A stretch of 64,000 nucleotides of DNA from Shewanella sp. KT0246 (lineage in GTDB: Bacteria > Pseudomonadota > Gammaproteobacteria > Enterobacterales > Shewanellaceae): assembly GCF_019654955.1 (NCBI RefSeq), contig NZ_BPEV01000011.1, positions 62,001 through 126,000 on the forward strand, read 5' to 3'. How positions within the stretch are numbered: the first letter of the stretch is position 1; each line of letters opens with the position of its first letter. The notes under the pieces are model-generated. The model was not told the DNA's origin, searched no databases, and was given only the letters and a program-made list of their open reading frames with translations. The position numbers and the translations under genes were made by a program. Of the stretch, positions 1 to 8,103 are shown piece by piece.

Positions 1-612
1 ATGCGTTAGCCAATCAGCGATGGGAGTGACATAACCTGATAAAGCTGATTTAGCCAGTTGAGCTAAGGTTTCTAATTCTGTTGGGTATAAGGGTTCGCGA
101 TACATGCAGTTAAAATGTACCGGTTGAGTTTGGTTGGCGACAACTTCATCAATAGTTGTTAGCAAAGTATTGGGGCTAATGGCCAAGTCTGGTGTCGGCA
201 GGTTTACTTGCTTAGCATAGTCGGCAAAAATTGCCGGTTGAATAATGGCTTGGTTTGCGCCGCAGCCAATGAGCTCGGGAGGGCGATCGCCGCTTAGTAC
301 AATTAAAGGGACTTGGGTCAGCCAAGCTTCAACGATGGCAGGGTAAAGGTTCGCAACCGCGGTTCCTGAAGTGGTGACAATAGCAACGGGACTATTGCTG
401 GCTTTTGCTAACCCCAAGGCCATAAAGCCTAATCCACGCTCATCAAAGTGCAGATGACGTTCAAGTTTATCCTGAGCTGCAGCAGCTAACGTGAGCGGGG
501 TTGAGCGTGACCCTGGTGCCATACAAACGTGTTTCACACCAAGACGGGCAAGCTCTTCAAGGATTAAGGCACCCCAAAGTAAATTGATGTCAGAAGTTGG
601 CTGTGTTTGCAT
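1..612 (-). CDS. menD: MenD, menaquinone synthesis, N-terminal part only
   Basis: This is the first 204 codons of 2-succinyl-5-enolpyruvyl-6-hydroxy-3-cyclohexene-1-carboxylate synthase; the frame runs off the window start. MenD is a cytoplasmic thiamine-diphosphate enzyme that condenses isochorismate with 2-oxoglutarate in menaquinone synthesis. Visible are the N-terminal pyrimidine-binding domain with APGSRSTPL (about residues 33-41), the stretch HFDERGLGF that carries the conserved catalytic glutamate, and [13 protein letters not shown]. The ATG at 612 has only a weak ribosome site. Menaquinone is central to anaerobic respiration, as expected for a Shewanella-like host. Family assignment is firm; the C-terminal two thirds cannot be judged. 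Confidence 0.93.
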   Translation of the reverse strand, partial: MQTQPTSDINLLWGALILEELARLGVKHVCMAPGSRSTPLTLAAAAQDKLERHLHFDERGLGFMALGLAKASNSPVAIVTTSGTAVANLYPAIVEAWLTQVPLIVLSGDRPPELIGCGANQAIIQPAIFADYAKQVNLPTPDLAISPNTLLTTIDEVVANQTQPVHFNCMYREPLYPTELETLAQLAKSALSGYVTPIADWLTH

Positions 613-764
613 AGTCTTAAATACCCAATTGTAAATTGATGTTGAAACTGAATCGTATAAACCACGTAGAGTAGGCTCAAATTGAGCTGGAAACTACATC
701 TTATCTTAGCCGTATTTCAGTATATATATGGCTATTTTCATTATAATTAATTTGAAAATGTGCG

Positions 765-1193
765 TTACGCTTGATTGTTAATCCATTCGCTCATGACCAC
801 GTGGGTTTTAATTTTGATGATGTCTGCTTGCGCATCAATAAATTCACGAATTTCGTGGAGTCGTTTCATCGAAGCTGCATTAACGTAAACCAGTAAATCC
901 ATTTCACCGGTAATGCCTTGGCAAGTTATTACCTCAGGAATTGCATGAAATACATGTACGACATCGGCACAATTTGCCCGTTCATGTTGAATTTCAAAGT
1001 AGGCTGACACGCCTTCTTTTTGCGACTCACTTAATAGTACTTGGTAGCCACGAATTATCCCTGAATGTTCCAGCTTTTTAATCCGCTCGGTCACAGCGCT
1101 ACGCGATAAGCTGACGGTATCAGCGATGTGAGAAATACTTTGGCGAGCATTGGCTCTTAATGCATTAATAATGAGTTGATCAAATTTATCCAT
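765..1193 (-). CDS. Lrp/AsnC-family transcriptional regulator
   Basis: A 142-residue regulator of usual family length. Residues 1-60 form the AsnC-type winged helix-turn-helix (FDQLIINALRANARQSISHI, then SRSAVTERIKKLE), and residues 65-140 the RAM/AsnC ligand-binding fold with the GITGEMDLLVYV segment that normally binds an amino acid at an oligomer interface. It is divergent from the YjeH-type exporter gene across about 290 bp. In this family an Lrp-like gene beside an amino-acid exporter commonly controls it in response to the exported amino acid; that role is inferred from position. The effector is unknown. Confidence 0.88.
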   Translation of the reverse strand: MDKFDQLIINALRANARQSISHIADTVSLSRSAVTERIKKLEHSGIIRGYQVLLSESQKEGVSAYFEIQHERANCADVVHVFHAIPEVITCQGITGEMDLLVYVNAASMKRLHEIREFIDAQADIIKIKTHVVMSEWINNQA

Positions 1194-1486
1194 GCTACTT
1201 CCTCATCGTTTGTTTAAGACTCATTGCAGATTACTGAGAATTAATTATTTTGGTACTGAATTTTAATCTTTAAATACTGAAGGGTATGCCAACATTTAGA
1301 TGATTAATCATCAATACTACAAGCTGTCTTTTTATCTATTGCCATTATACTGCCAACATATAGTCGGTTATTTTGGCTAATGACGTCATAATGTCGGTTT
1401 TATAGGTAAACTTGCGGGGCATTAACGGCAGTTTGTTTATCAAATTCACTTTATAATTCTTTCAAACTTCACCATAGAATAAGCCA

Positions 1487-2755
1487 ATGAATCAAATTAC
1501 AGGAACGATAGGGCGCTGGCAAGGCGCCGGGTTGATGGCCACCACTTTGCTTGGTACTGGGGTATTTATATTGCCGCAAATGACCATTGCTGTCGCCAAT
1601 AGTGGCGCTTTACTGGCATGGGTTATTCTTACTGTCGCCATTTTGCCTGTGGCTGTGGTGTTTGGTTTGTTAGCTAGCCGTTTCCCCCACGCGGCAGGGC
1701 CTGCTTTTTTCATTGAGAAAGCATTTGGCACTACTGCAGGAAGAACCATTGGGTTAATTTTCTTGTTTGTGATTCCTATTGGAGCCCCTGCGGCCATTTT
1801 GATGACCTTCCAGTTTATGGATGCTTTGGTGTCTATTACGGGCTGGGGACAACTTGCTGCTGAACTTGCCATTGTGGTGGTGCTTTTGCTGCTAAATTAC
1901 CGCGGTATTCAGGTTTCTGCTAAGCTGCAGTTTGCGTTGACGTTAGCGATTGTCGCAGTGGTTGCAGTGTTATTTGGCGCCAGTGGAACCAATGTCAGTG
2001 AAGTTGAAACTTTAGCGAATATAGCAACGCCTGAAGTCTCTACTGTGATGCTGGCAATGGGGATTGGCTTTTGGAGCTTTTTAGGAATCGAAGCCATGAC
2101 ACACTTGGCTAATGATTTTAAAAACCCTAAAAAAGACATGTTACCAGCGATGATGATTGGCACAGTGCTGGTGGGGATCATTTATCTTATTTGTACTCTA
2201 TTGCTGCTAATGGTGCCGAGTGATAAACAAGGCTTAGCAATGATCCATGCCTTTGATGCTTTATTGGGCAGCTTTGTATGGCAAGGCATGGGAGCACAAG
2301 TCATTGGTATTTTAGGGATCGCCAGCGGTATTGCTACCGTTAATGTGTATTGCGCCAGTGCGGCCCGTTTGCTTTGGAGCTTTAGTAAGGAAGGTGTGCT
2401 GCCAAGTTACTTTAGTAAGCTCAATCAATTCGGCGTGCCTTTACGCGCCTTAATGACCATTTTAGTAACCATGGTAGTGGTGATTACGTTTACTTTTGTG
2501 ACTGAACAAAAGCTAGAAGATTTGATTGCTTGGAGCAATGGCGTATTTGTGATTATCTACTTATTGACCATGCTGTCAGCGGTTAAATTACTCAGTAAAC
2601 GCTTTTTACCCTTAGTGGTAGGCGGTTGTCTATTTTGTATCGGAGTGGGTATCGCTCTGGCTGAAAACATGTTGTATTCGTTTATTCTGGTATTGGTGGT
2701 AGCGCCATTTATGTATTGGCAAAAACAACATCAACACCGTAAGCAAGCGGCGTAA
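1487..2755 (+). CDS. yjeH: APC-family amino-acid exporter, YjeH-like
   Basis: A 422-residue inner-membrane transporter of the amino acid-polyamine-organocation superfamily with about 12 hydrophobic segments. The N-terminus has the helix-1 motif LLGTGVFILP typical of APC substrate binding, and the layout closely follows E. coli YjeH, an exporter of methionine and branched-chain amino acids. Residues about 195-210 (FWSFLGIEAMTHLANDFKNP) match the conserved helix-6 region of APC proteins. It is divergent from an Lrp/AsnC gene and ends at a strong terminator, so it is probably a single-gene unit. Export of hydrophobic amino acids is inferred from the family; the exact substrate is not visible. 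Confidence 0.85.
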   Translation: MNQITGTIGRWQGAGLMATTLLGTGVFILPQMTIAVANSGALLAWVILTVAILPVAVVFGLLASRFPHAAGPAFFIEKAFGTTAGRTIGLIFLFVIPIGAPAAILMTFQFMDALVSITGWGQLAAELAIVVVLLLLNYRGIQVSAKLQFALTLAIVAVVAVLFGASGTNVSEVETLANIATPEVSTVMLAMGIGFWSFLGIEAMTHLANDFKNPKKDMLPAMMIGTVLVGIIYLICTLLLLMVPSDKQGLAMIHAFDALLGSFVWQGMGAQVIGILGIASGIATVNVYCASAARLLWSFSKEGVLPSYFSKLNQFGVPLRALMTILVTMVVVITFTFVTEQKLEDLIAWSNGVFVIIYLLTMLSAVKLLSKRFLPLVVGGCLFCIGVGIALAENMLYSFILVLVVAPFMYWQKQHQHRKQAA

Positions 2756-2792
2756 TTTATTCAGTATCTTAATTAAAAACGGCAAAAATGAT

Positions 2793-2829
2793 AAAAGCGC
2801 GACTCTGTTACTGGAGCCGCGCTTTTTTT
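2793..2829 (+). terminator. Rho-independent terminator after yjeH
   Basis: A GC-rich stem (GCGCGACTC paired with GAGCCGCGC, one mismatch) is followed by a run of seven T about 40 bp beyond the yjeH stop codon. The next gene is convergent; the A-rich left arm could let it work both ways. Confidence 0.8.
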
Positions 2830-2860
2830 GGGTATTGTTTTGATTTACGCCTTAAAAGGC

Positions 2861-3310
2861 TTAACGTTCTTCCATGGCGATATTACGCATTTGAATGACT
2901 TCACTGTGCTTTAAGTAAAGTAAGTCAGCAGTGCGGCGGATGATTTGGTCTTCATTACGGCATAATTTACCGTCAGAATAAGCAAGTTTCCACATACAAA
3001 GCAGTAATTTTTGCTTTTGTTCAATCGAGAATTGAGCGTTAATTTCAGCGGTAAATTCATATAACGAGGTCGCATTGCCTTGCACAAGCTTTGCTTCATC
3101 AATGAGCTCATTGGCTTCGGTGAGACTCATGCCTAAACTGCTACTGAGCATATCAGGCAACATTGCTACTTCTTGCTCGTCGAGCGTTTCATCGGCATAC
3201 ATGACTTCAAGCAATAAACTGGCCGCAGCAAGGTTAAGCTGTTTAGCTTGCTCTTCTGGGGTGATTGCTTGGGTGTGCGACTGTAAAAACTGTTTCAGTT
3301 TCGCGATCAT
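2861..3310 (-). CDS. TerB-like (tellurite-resistance-type) domain protein
   Basis: A 149-residue, all-helical, acidic cytoplasmic protein. The start at 3310 is chosen because TAGGAGG lies just upstream; a longer frame would add 24 poorly justified residues. The pattern LLLEVMYADETLDEQEVAML near residue 35 and LAYSDGKLCRNEDQIIRR near residue 110 are the paired acidic, EF-hand-like helical repeats of the TerB/DjlA-N fold, which binds metal in some members. No other ter genes are nearby, so no tellurite role is implied. Function is unknown. Confidence 0.72.
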   Translation of the reverse strand: MIAKLKQFLQSHTQAITPEEQAKQLNLAAASLLLEVMYADETLDEQEVAMLPDMLSSSLGMSLTEANELIDEAKLVQGNATSLYEFTAEINAQFSIEQKQKLLLCMWKLAYSDGKLCRNEDQIIRRTADLLYLKHSEVIQMRNIAMEER

Positions 3311-3383
3311 ATTGCCTCCTAAACGCCAGCAAGTGAGACGCATTATTATTGAACAAGTATAAGATAAGCTTAACAGAGACAAT

Positions 3384-3408
3384 AATGCCGAGCGAATAGC
3401 TCGGCATT
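3384..3408 (-). terminator. Hairpin terminator after the DUF2780 gene
   Basis: A perfect 10-bp stem (AATGCCGAGC, loop GAATA, GCTCGGCATT) stands just past the end of the DUF2780 gene. The flanks are A/T rich but the T run is short, so termination is probable rather than certain. Confidence 0.6.
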
Positions 3409-3439
3409 AATTAAAATTAATCCTCTATCGGTATCAAGC

Positions 3440-3970
3440 TTAAAGCAGTGAGCCAAGGCCTTTCATTAACAAATCAGTTGTCCCTTCAGTGCCATTGGTT
3501 TCTAAGTATGATTTAGCGATATCAACCATTGGAGCAACGTATTCTTTTTTAATACCTAACTCTTCAAACGCATCGTATACCATTGCTGCGCCTTCAAAAG
3601 ATTTACCTAAATCACCAGCTTGAGATAGAAGACCAGACATACCGTCATCTGAAGATAAAGCGGGAACAGCAGATAAAAGAGCGTCAGCACCAGGGATACT
3701 GTTTGATAATTGACTGAAGTCAGAATCGCCTAAGTTAGACTGGGCAAGGCTTAGCAATGAACCTAAGCCGCCTTCAGCTTGGTCTTTACTCAGTCCAAGT
3801 TGTGACATCACATTGCCAACTAAATCAGCAGATTGTGCATCTGTAGTAGTTTCTACTTTTTCTACTTTCTTTTCTTCAGTGCCAAAAATACTGTCTAACC
3901 AACCCGCTTGTGCTGGAGAAGTAACTGCAAACATCGCAACTAAAAGACTTACTGCTGGGCTTAATTTCAT
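3440..3970 (-). CDS. Exported DUF2780-family protein
   Basis: A 176-residue protein with a clear Sec signal peptide (MKLSPAVSLLVAMFAVTSPAQA, cleavage after AQA), so it is periplasmic or secreted. Three in-frame ATGs occur; the third, at 3970, is preferred because CACAGG precedes it by nine bases and the signal peptide begins there. The mature part is rich in Gly, Ser and Leu with short repeats of LGSLLSLAQ and LLSAVPAL type, typical of the DUF2780 family found in Vibrio and Shewanella. There is no known enzymatic motif. Function is unknown; the gene appears monocistronic. Confidence 0.75.
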   Translation of the reverse strand: MKLSPAVSLLVAMFAVTSPAQAGWLDSIFGTEEKKVEKVETTTDAQSADLVGNVMSQLGLSKDQAEGGLGSLLSLAQSNLGDSDFSQLSNSIPGADALLSAVPALSSDDGMSGLLSQAGDLGKSFEGAAMVYDAFEELGIKKEYVAPMVDIAKSYLETNGTEGTTDLLMKGLGSLL

Positions 3971-4165
3971 CGTGGCCATCCTGTGGTTCATGTTGAATGA
4001 TTAAAGGTTAGTTTTCGTGATCCTGTGACCATTTTAACGTTATTCACAAAAATGTGACAAATGATTTAACTAACTTTACGCTGCAACAATATCAATTGTG
4101 CAAAAACGCAGTTTTTTCGGTATCCTTAGCAGCATATTTGTCTTATTTAGATTATTGGAAATCCC

Positions 4166-4897
4166 ATGTCATTGTCTGCAATTTTGACTGAAGCATATAA
4201 TTTCTTTCGTAACCACGTGGCGCAGCTTGCGTCACTTACAGTGCCACTACTGTTAATTCAGGTCATGATCCAAGTTTGGCTTGGCGGTGAGCTGGCAGCA
4301 CAAGCTGAAGTTGAGGTGCCACAATTTGGTGCTATTCACGGCGCTGCTATGATGGTGCTATTACTCATATTCTCGTTGCTTATTGCAGCGTTAACTCTAT
4401 ATCTGGAAGTTCGTTCACGCGGACACGAAGTCACCCCAGGTTTAGTACTGAAAAATAGCTTTACCTTTGTGCCACCACTTTTACTTGCCGGGGTATTCTC
4501 TGGTTTAGCTATATTAGCGCCAGTGATGTTATTTGCAGTATTTGGACCATTTTGGATTATTGGTTTAAGTATTAGTTTTTATCTGTTCGCACGTCTTGCT
4601 TACGTTAACTTTATGGTCATTGTTGAGCGTGTATCACCATTAGAAGCCATTAAAAGTAGCTTTAAGTTTTCGTCACCAATCGTATTGAAAACGATGATGA
4701 TTTTAATGTTATATCTACCGCTTTCAATGGTCGGTGGCATCGTCTTACAGTTAACCGAGTTCGGTGGATTCCCGTTACGAGTTATTACTGATACCTTGTT
4801 CGCATTTTTAGGACTATTCGTTAACGTTGCGCTATTTAGATTGTATATGGTTAACCGTAATACAGATGAAAGTGAATCTGATACCACTGAGATCTAA
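4166..4897 (+). CDS. YciC-like (UPF0259) inner-membrane protein
   Basis: A 243-residue integral membrane protein with about six hydrophobic segments. The opening (AYNFFRNHVAQLASL) and the close (DTLFAFLGLFVNVALFRLYM) resemble E. coli YciC, as does the length. The function of YciC is not established. The next gene begins about 35 bp downstream on the same strand, so the two are probably cotranscribed. Assignment to the family is moderate and rests on pattern resemblance. Confidence 0.62.
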   Translation: MSLSAILTEAYNFFRNHVAQLASLTVPLLLIQVMIQVWLGGELAAQAEVEVPQFGAIHGAAMMVLLLIFSLLIAALTLYLEVRSRGHEVTPGLVLKNSFTFVPPLLLAGVFSGLAILAPVMLFAVFGPFWIIGLSISFYLFARLAYVNFMVIVERVSPLEAIKSSFKFSSPIVLKTMMILMLYLPLSMVGGIVLQLTEFGGFPLRVITDTLFAFLGLFVNVALFRLYMVNRNTDESESDTTEI

Positions 4898-4932
4898 CTG
4901 AATAGTGAATGAAAGCAGAGGGGTAACCGCCA

Positions 4933-6336
4933 GTGTTAAATGATATTGAGTTTATTGGCGGCTTCTCAGCTGAAATAGTGGATGATTACACCAAAGCTAA
5001 AAGCTATGTCAGGGATATTCCAACCCAAGCTTTGGTGTTTGTTCGCAGCTTTACCCATCAAGTAACCTCATTGCTGGCAGAAAAACAGTCAGTAAAATTT
5101 AATAGCCCTAATCTCTATGACCGCATCGAACAGTTAAATCGCATGCGTTTTATTGATGTACCAACGACGCGTGCATTGCATCGACTGCGAAGTGACGGTA
5201 ATCGTGGCGCGCATCCTGAAAAATACCATTTAACCCAAGATCAATTAGTCTCACTCGCTGAGAAAACCATCAAGAATATCTTGTCGTTAATTACCCTGCT
5301 TTACCCTAAAATCCATCGTAAAAAAGCGCCTGAATATCAGTTTGAAGCTTTTGACTCGTTTGTAGGTCGTGAACTTTGCTATCAAGCCGTTATGCATAAT
5401 GATCATCAAGCTCAGTACTTAGTGGGTATGTCGCTTAAGTCAAAAGCATTAATGCAGCAAGAACAAGAGCAATCTCTTGATCAAGAAGCAGCTGAGCATG
5501 CTGAATCAGTCAGTACCTTCAAACAAGCCGCTAATTGGTTTGAATTGGCGTCAGATAAGCATCAACAAGCTTTGTTTGAGCACGGTGTTGCATTACTTCA
5601 CGGATACAACGGCAGTAAAAATGCCGTAGCAGGTGAGCTTGCCATTGAACGTGCTGCTAAAGAAGGTGTGGTTGAAGCTAAAGCGTTATTAGGTTTCTTC
5701 TACTTAGTTGGCAGTGAAAACTTCAGCGTTGATTTAAGCGTAGCAGCTACATGGCTTGAAAAAGCGGCATTAGCTGAAAACACCGAAGCCATGTCTAACC
5801 TTGGCGTACTATATTATCAGCAGCAACAGTTAGACAAAGCCTTTGAGTGGATTAATAAAGCTGCGCAGGCTGGTTACCCCCATGCGCAATACCATTTAGC
5901 GCTAATGCTGTTTAACGGCGAAGGTTGCGAAGCTAACGCGAATACCAGCGAACATTGGTTAGCAGAAGCGGCAGAGCAAGGGCAACTTGATGCCATGTTT
6001 ACCCGCGCTCAACACATGTTAAACGATGATTCTGGCTTAGGCGCTGATGTGTGTTTAGCTGAGCGTTATTTACGTGATGTCATTAACTACGGCCGCAGTG
6101 TACCTGCAATGATAGAGCTAAGTGTAGCGCTTGCTGATGGTGTATTTAAACGCATTGATGTGGTTGAATCGGCCTCATTGCTTAAACTTGCTAAACAATA
6201 TGCTAATGATGAACAAGCCGAGATTATCGAACCGATTTGGCAATCGCTGCAAATTCAAATTGATAATGTCATCGCGCTTAAACCTAGCGATGAAGAGCTT
6301 AAATCTTTGGTTCATGCACAAGGCATATTGGCTTAA
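4933..6336 (+). CDS. DUF4145 plus Sel1-repeat protein
   Basis: A 467-residue soluble protein starting at GTG; AGAGGGG lies about ten bases upstream and no ATG is better placed. Residues about 15-125 resemble DUF4145 (RIEQLNRMRFIDVPTTRALH, then GNRGAHP), a domain often found near nucleic-acid-processing proteins. Residues about 200-400 contain at least five Sel1-like helical repeats (for example TWLEKAALAENTEAMSNLGV and EWINKAAQAGYPHAQYHLA), which usually mediate protein contacts. It probably forms an operon with the YciC-like gene upstream. Function is unknown; a scaffold or adaptor role is inference. Confidence 0.72.
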   Translation: MLNDIEFIGGFSAEIVDDYTKAKSYVRDIPTQALVFVRSFTHQVTSLLAEKQSVKFNSPNLYDRIEQLNRMRFIDVPTTRALHRLRSDGNRGAHPEKYHLTQDQLVSLAEKTIKNILSLITLLYPKIHRKKAPEYQFEAFDSFVGRELCYQAVMHNDHQAQYLVGMSLKSKALMQQEQEQSLDQEAAEHAESVSTFKQAANWFELASDKHQQALFEHGVALLHGYNGSKNAVAGELAIERAAKEGVVEAKALLGFFYLVGSENFSVDLSVAATWLEKAALAENTEAMSNLGVLYYQQQQLDKAFEWINKAAQAGYPHAQYHLALMLFNGEGCEANANTSEHWLAEAAEQGQLDAMFTRAQHMLNDDSGLGADVCLAERYLRDVINYGRSVPAMIELSVALADGVFKRIDVVESASLLKLAKQYANDEQAEIIEPIWQSLQIQIDNVIALKPSDEELKSLVHAQGILA

Positions 6337-6451
6337 TTTTGATCTTTGGGTAGTTAAGTTTAGATGTCTGGATGACCTTTTTAATTAATTTCTTCTACAT
6401 GAAACAGATCAAGGTCGTGGCGCTTCGCCTCCGATCTTATGCAAAGAATGA

Positions 6452-6482
6452 CGAAAGGGAAACAACAGCTTTTCCCTTTTCG
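6452..6482 (+). terminator. A/T-rich hairpin, possible terminator of the Sel1 operon
   Basis: CGAAAGGGAAA pairs with TTTCCCTTTTCG over a short loop, ending in T-rich sequence about 115 bp past the Sel1 gene. It lies inside the inverted-repeat element, so it may instead be part of that element's own fold. Confidence 0.4.
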
Positions 6483-6639
6483 ATATCCCTAGCCTCTCCG
6501 GCGAAATTTAAAAAGCAAAATTTCCAACGGAAGTTATTTTAGCTTCTAATGCTGTCTGTAACCTGCTTCACCCATCTTCGAAAATCACTATCGCTTCCGA
6601 TGGGGCGTCCCTTCCCCTCTAAAGCTAGCCAGAATCTTA

Positions 6640-7008
6640 AGTACAGGATGTACTAAATGCCTTGAAGCACATGGATGTGCGAGAAAGACCATGGCCAGAC
6701 TCTCGCGATTTTCTTGATGAGCTCAATTGTTATGAAATTTCAGGCCGAATTCGAAAAGCTTTAAGGACTTATAGCTTAGTTCTATCTAGAAATAAGAGAT
6801 GAACTTGCAGGCTAAATGGTCTCCGTTTGAAGTGTCCGAAAGTGTTAAGTGAATTTTAGTGAGCTCGGCAAGGATGCCGAGGTAGCCTTAGATTGAGCCA
6901 TGGAAGGCGAATCTGAGGCGTTAGAAAATTCACTTATAAGATTGAGGGAATAACACTTCAATGGAGCGGGTGGGTGATCCAAGAGGGAGTTGCCGTTCAC
7001 TCCCTTTT
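6640..7008 (+). ncRNA. Candidate structured RNA with GGA-loop hairpins
   Basis: On the plus strand three perfect hairpins expose GGA: AGTACA-GGA-TGTACT (6640-6654), GCACA-TGGA-TGTGC (6667-6680) and CTCGGCA-AGGA-TGCCGAG (6864-6881). GGA in a hairpin loop, especially ACANGGAUGU, is the known CsrA/RsmA recognition motif. Outer stems AAGTGTT/AACACTT and AAGTGAATTTT/AAAATTCACTT enclose the third hairpin and a further stem, CCTTAGATT/AATCTGAGG. A GGGAGT/ACTCCC stem with TTTT closes the region. This suggests an RNA read left to right. A CsrB-like role is inference; no promoter was identified and the 5' end is unknown. Confidence 0.35.
6985..7008 (+). terminator. Terminator-like stem at the end of the structured element
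   Basis: GGGAGT, loop TGCCGTTC, ACTCCC, then TTTT. The orientation fits transcription left to right and agrees with the strand on which the GGA-loop hairpins form. Confidence 0.55.
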
Positions 7009-7155
7009 GGTCTGGTGTGGGCGAAGCACCACGACTTTAGGTTCAGAATGGGAATCGTTTATAATAGATAGTACATTATGAAATAATCCTAATAATTATT
7101 TTTAGTTGTTGATTTTATTGGGTTTGTATTAATTATCACGGAATGAAGAATCATT

Positions 7156-7397
7156 ATGATTGCAAAAAGAACTGCGTTTATATTGGTGACATTGCTCCTA
7201 ACCGCTTGTAAAAAACTGAAGACCAAATAAAAGAAGAGAAAGCAATTTATAATGAATGTGTAAGTAATGGTGTTAGGTATTTTAGAGAAATTAGATCTTT
7301 CCCAGCATTAAAAACTGCTCCCAACAAGGGGCGACATGCGATAACTGTTGCCCGTGAAAGGTGTGAAAGAGCACCGAAAACTGCATTTTCTAGTTGA
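7156..7397 (+). pseudogene. Small lipoprotein gene broken by a frameshift
   Basis: An ATG at 7156 opens a lipoprotein signal (MIAKRTAFILVTLLLTAC) but the frame stops after 24 codons at 7230. The minus-one frame, entered at the run of six A just after the lipobox cysteine, continues for about 60 codons as a plausible charged protein (TEDQIKEEKAIYNECV, then GVRYFREIRSFPALK, ending ERAPKTAFSS) and stops at 7397. Adding one A to the run would join both into an intact lipoprotein of about 80 residues. This is either a real disabling indel, a sequencing error in a homopolymer, or slippage-dependent expression. A terminator follows directly, which marks it as a former or actual gene. Confidence 0.65.
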
Positions 7398-7432
7398 GTA
7401 GTTAGTGTATAAATATCCAGTTTAATTATAAA

Positions 7433-7457
7433 AAACACCGCCATTTGGCGGTGTTTT
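7433..7457 (+). terminator. Terminator after the broken lipoprotein gene
   Basis: AAAACACCGCC, loop ATTT, GGCGGTGTTTT: a perfect 11-bp stem with A and T flanks. It can serve both strands, but the convergent gene ends about 90 bp away. Confidence 0.85.
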
Positions 7458-7545
7458 AGTTTGAGCTATAAACTCTCAAAAGCTTTAATAAACATCATGG
7501 CCAATCAACCTCGGGGGAATCAAGGTTAACTGACCATATGAATGT

Positions 7546-7890
7546 TTAGTCCGGTTGATGCTCGAAAGTGCGTCCGCCAGACGATGGGTTCGAACGCTTA
7601 AACATCTCAGACTTATACAGCGACTGTTCGCGTTGTACATTCGGGTTACCTCGGTACACTTCATCTTGTTGTGAACGGTTGCCGAATATTGGCTGCATTT
7701 TAGGTGCTAGATATTTACGGCTTAATAAATTGAGCCCAATAAAGCTCACTAGCGCAAATACCAATAAAAAAGGTAGCAGTACAATCGATGTTATTCCGAT
7801 GGCCACAATCGACAGTAATGCAATAAATGGATGCATAGTGCCAACACGCTGTTTGACCTGTGCTTGATTTACAAACTGATTAAAATTCAT
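7546..7890 (-). CDS. Small inner-membrane protein, unknown
   Basis: A 114-residue protein. After a polar start, residues about 20-58 are strongly hydrophobic (PFIALLSIVAIGITSIVLLP, then FLLVFALVSFIGLNLLS), making one long or two short membrane segments. The C-terminal half is polar, rich in Asn, Gln, Arg and Ser, and probably cytoplasmic. I do not recognise the family. The gene stands alone between a lipoprotein remnant and a LysR gene, both more than 80 bp away. Confidence 0.6.
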   Translation of the reverse strand: MNFNQFVNQAQVKQRVGTMHPFIALLSIVAIGITSIVLLPFLLVFALVSFIGLNLLSRKYLAPKMQPIFGNRSQQDEVYRGNPNVQREQSLYKSEMFKRSNPSSGGRTFEHQPD

Positions 7891-8103
7891 TGATGTTCCT
7901 CAATATGGATAGAGCGAGTATCAAAATGGCGATGGATACTGTTTCAACCTTTGATAAAATCACTTTTTAAAGTGATGACACTTTCAGTGTGCAATAAAAG
8001 CACTATTAACGTCACGTTAATCCTGATTAATGTTTGATCATGATTGCTACCTATGTAGAGGGTCAAATAACACAAATGTATGAATAGATAGAGTTCATGA
8101 GCA

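Larger units (their letters stand above)
6414..7035. repeat. Hairpin-rich non-coding element with terminal inverted repeats
   Basis: About 620 bp between the Sel1 gene and a broken lipoprotein gene carry no credible reading frame. The ends are inverted copies: GTCGTGGCGCTTCGCC at 6414-6429 and the complement of GTCGTGGTGCTTCGCC at 7020-7035 (15 of 16 match). The interior is crowded with perfect stems: 6452-6482, 6640-6654, 6667-6680, a nested multi-branch fold at 6840-6958, and a terminator-like stem at 6985-7008. No target-site duplication is obvious. It could be a non-autonomous mobile repeat, a structured RNA gene, or both. The boundaries rest only on the inverted repeats. Confidence 0.55.

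Noticed and set aside
6131..6388. An 85-codon frame over the end of the Sel1-repeat gene
   Set aside because: It is an out-of-frame shadow; its composition is what the Sel1 codons give when shifted.
6414..7035. Insertion sequence with transposase
   Set aside because: Inverted repeats are present but no transposase, even decayed, can be read in any frame and no target duplication is visible.
7156..7230. Programmed minus-one frameshift at the A run of the small lipoprotein
   Set aside because: The run has only six A and the codon phase is not the classical X-XXY-YYZ slippery arrangement; no clear stimulatory stem follows. A disabling indel or sequence error is simpler.
7247..7444. A 65-codon minus-strand frame opposite the broken lipoprotein
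   Set aside because: It has no ribosome site, overlaps a terminator hairpin and mirrors the better-supported plus-strand lipoprotein coding.
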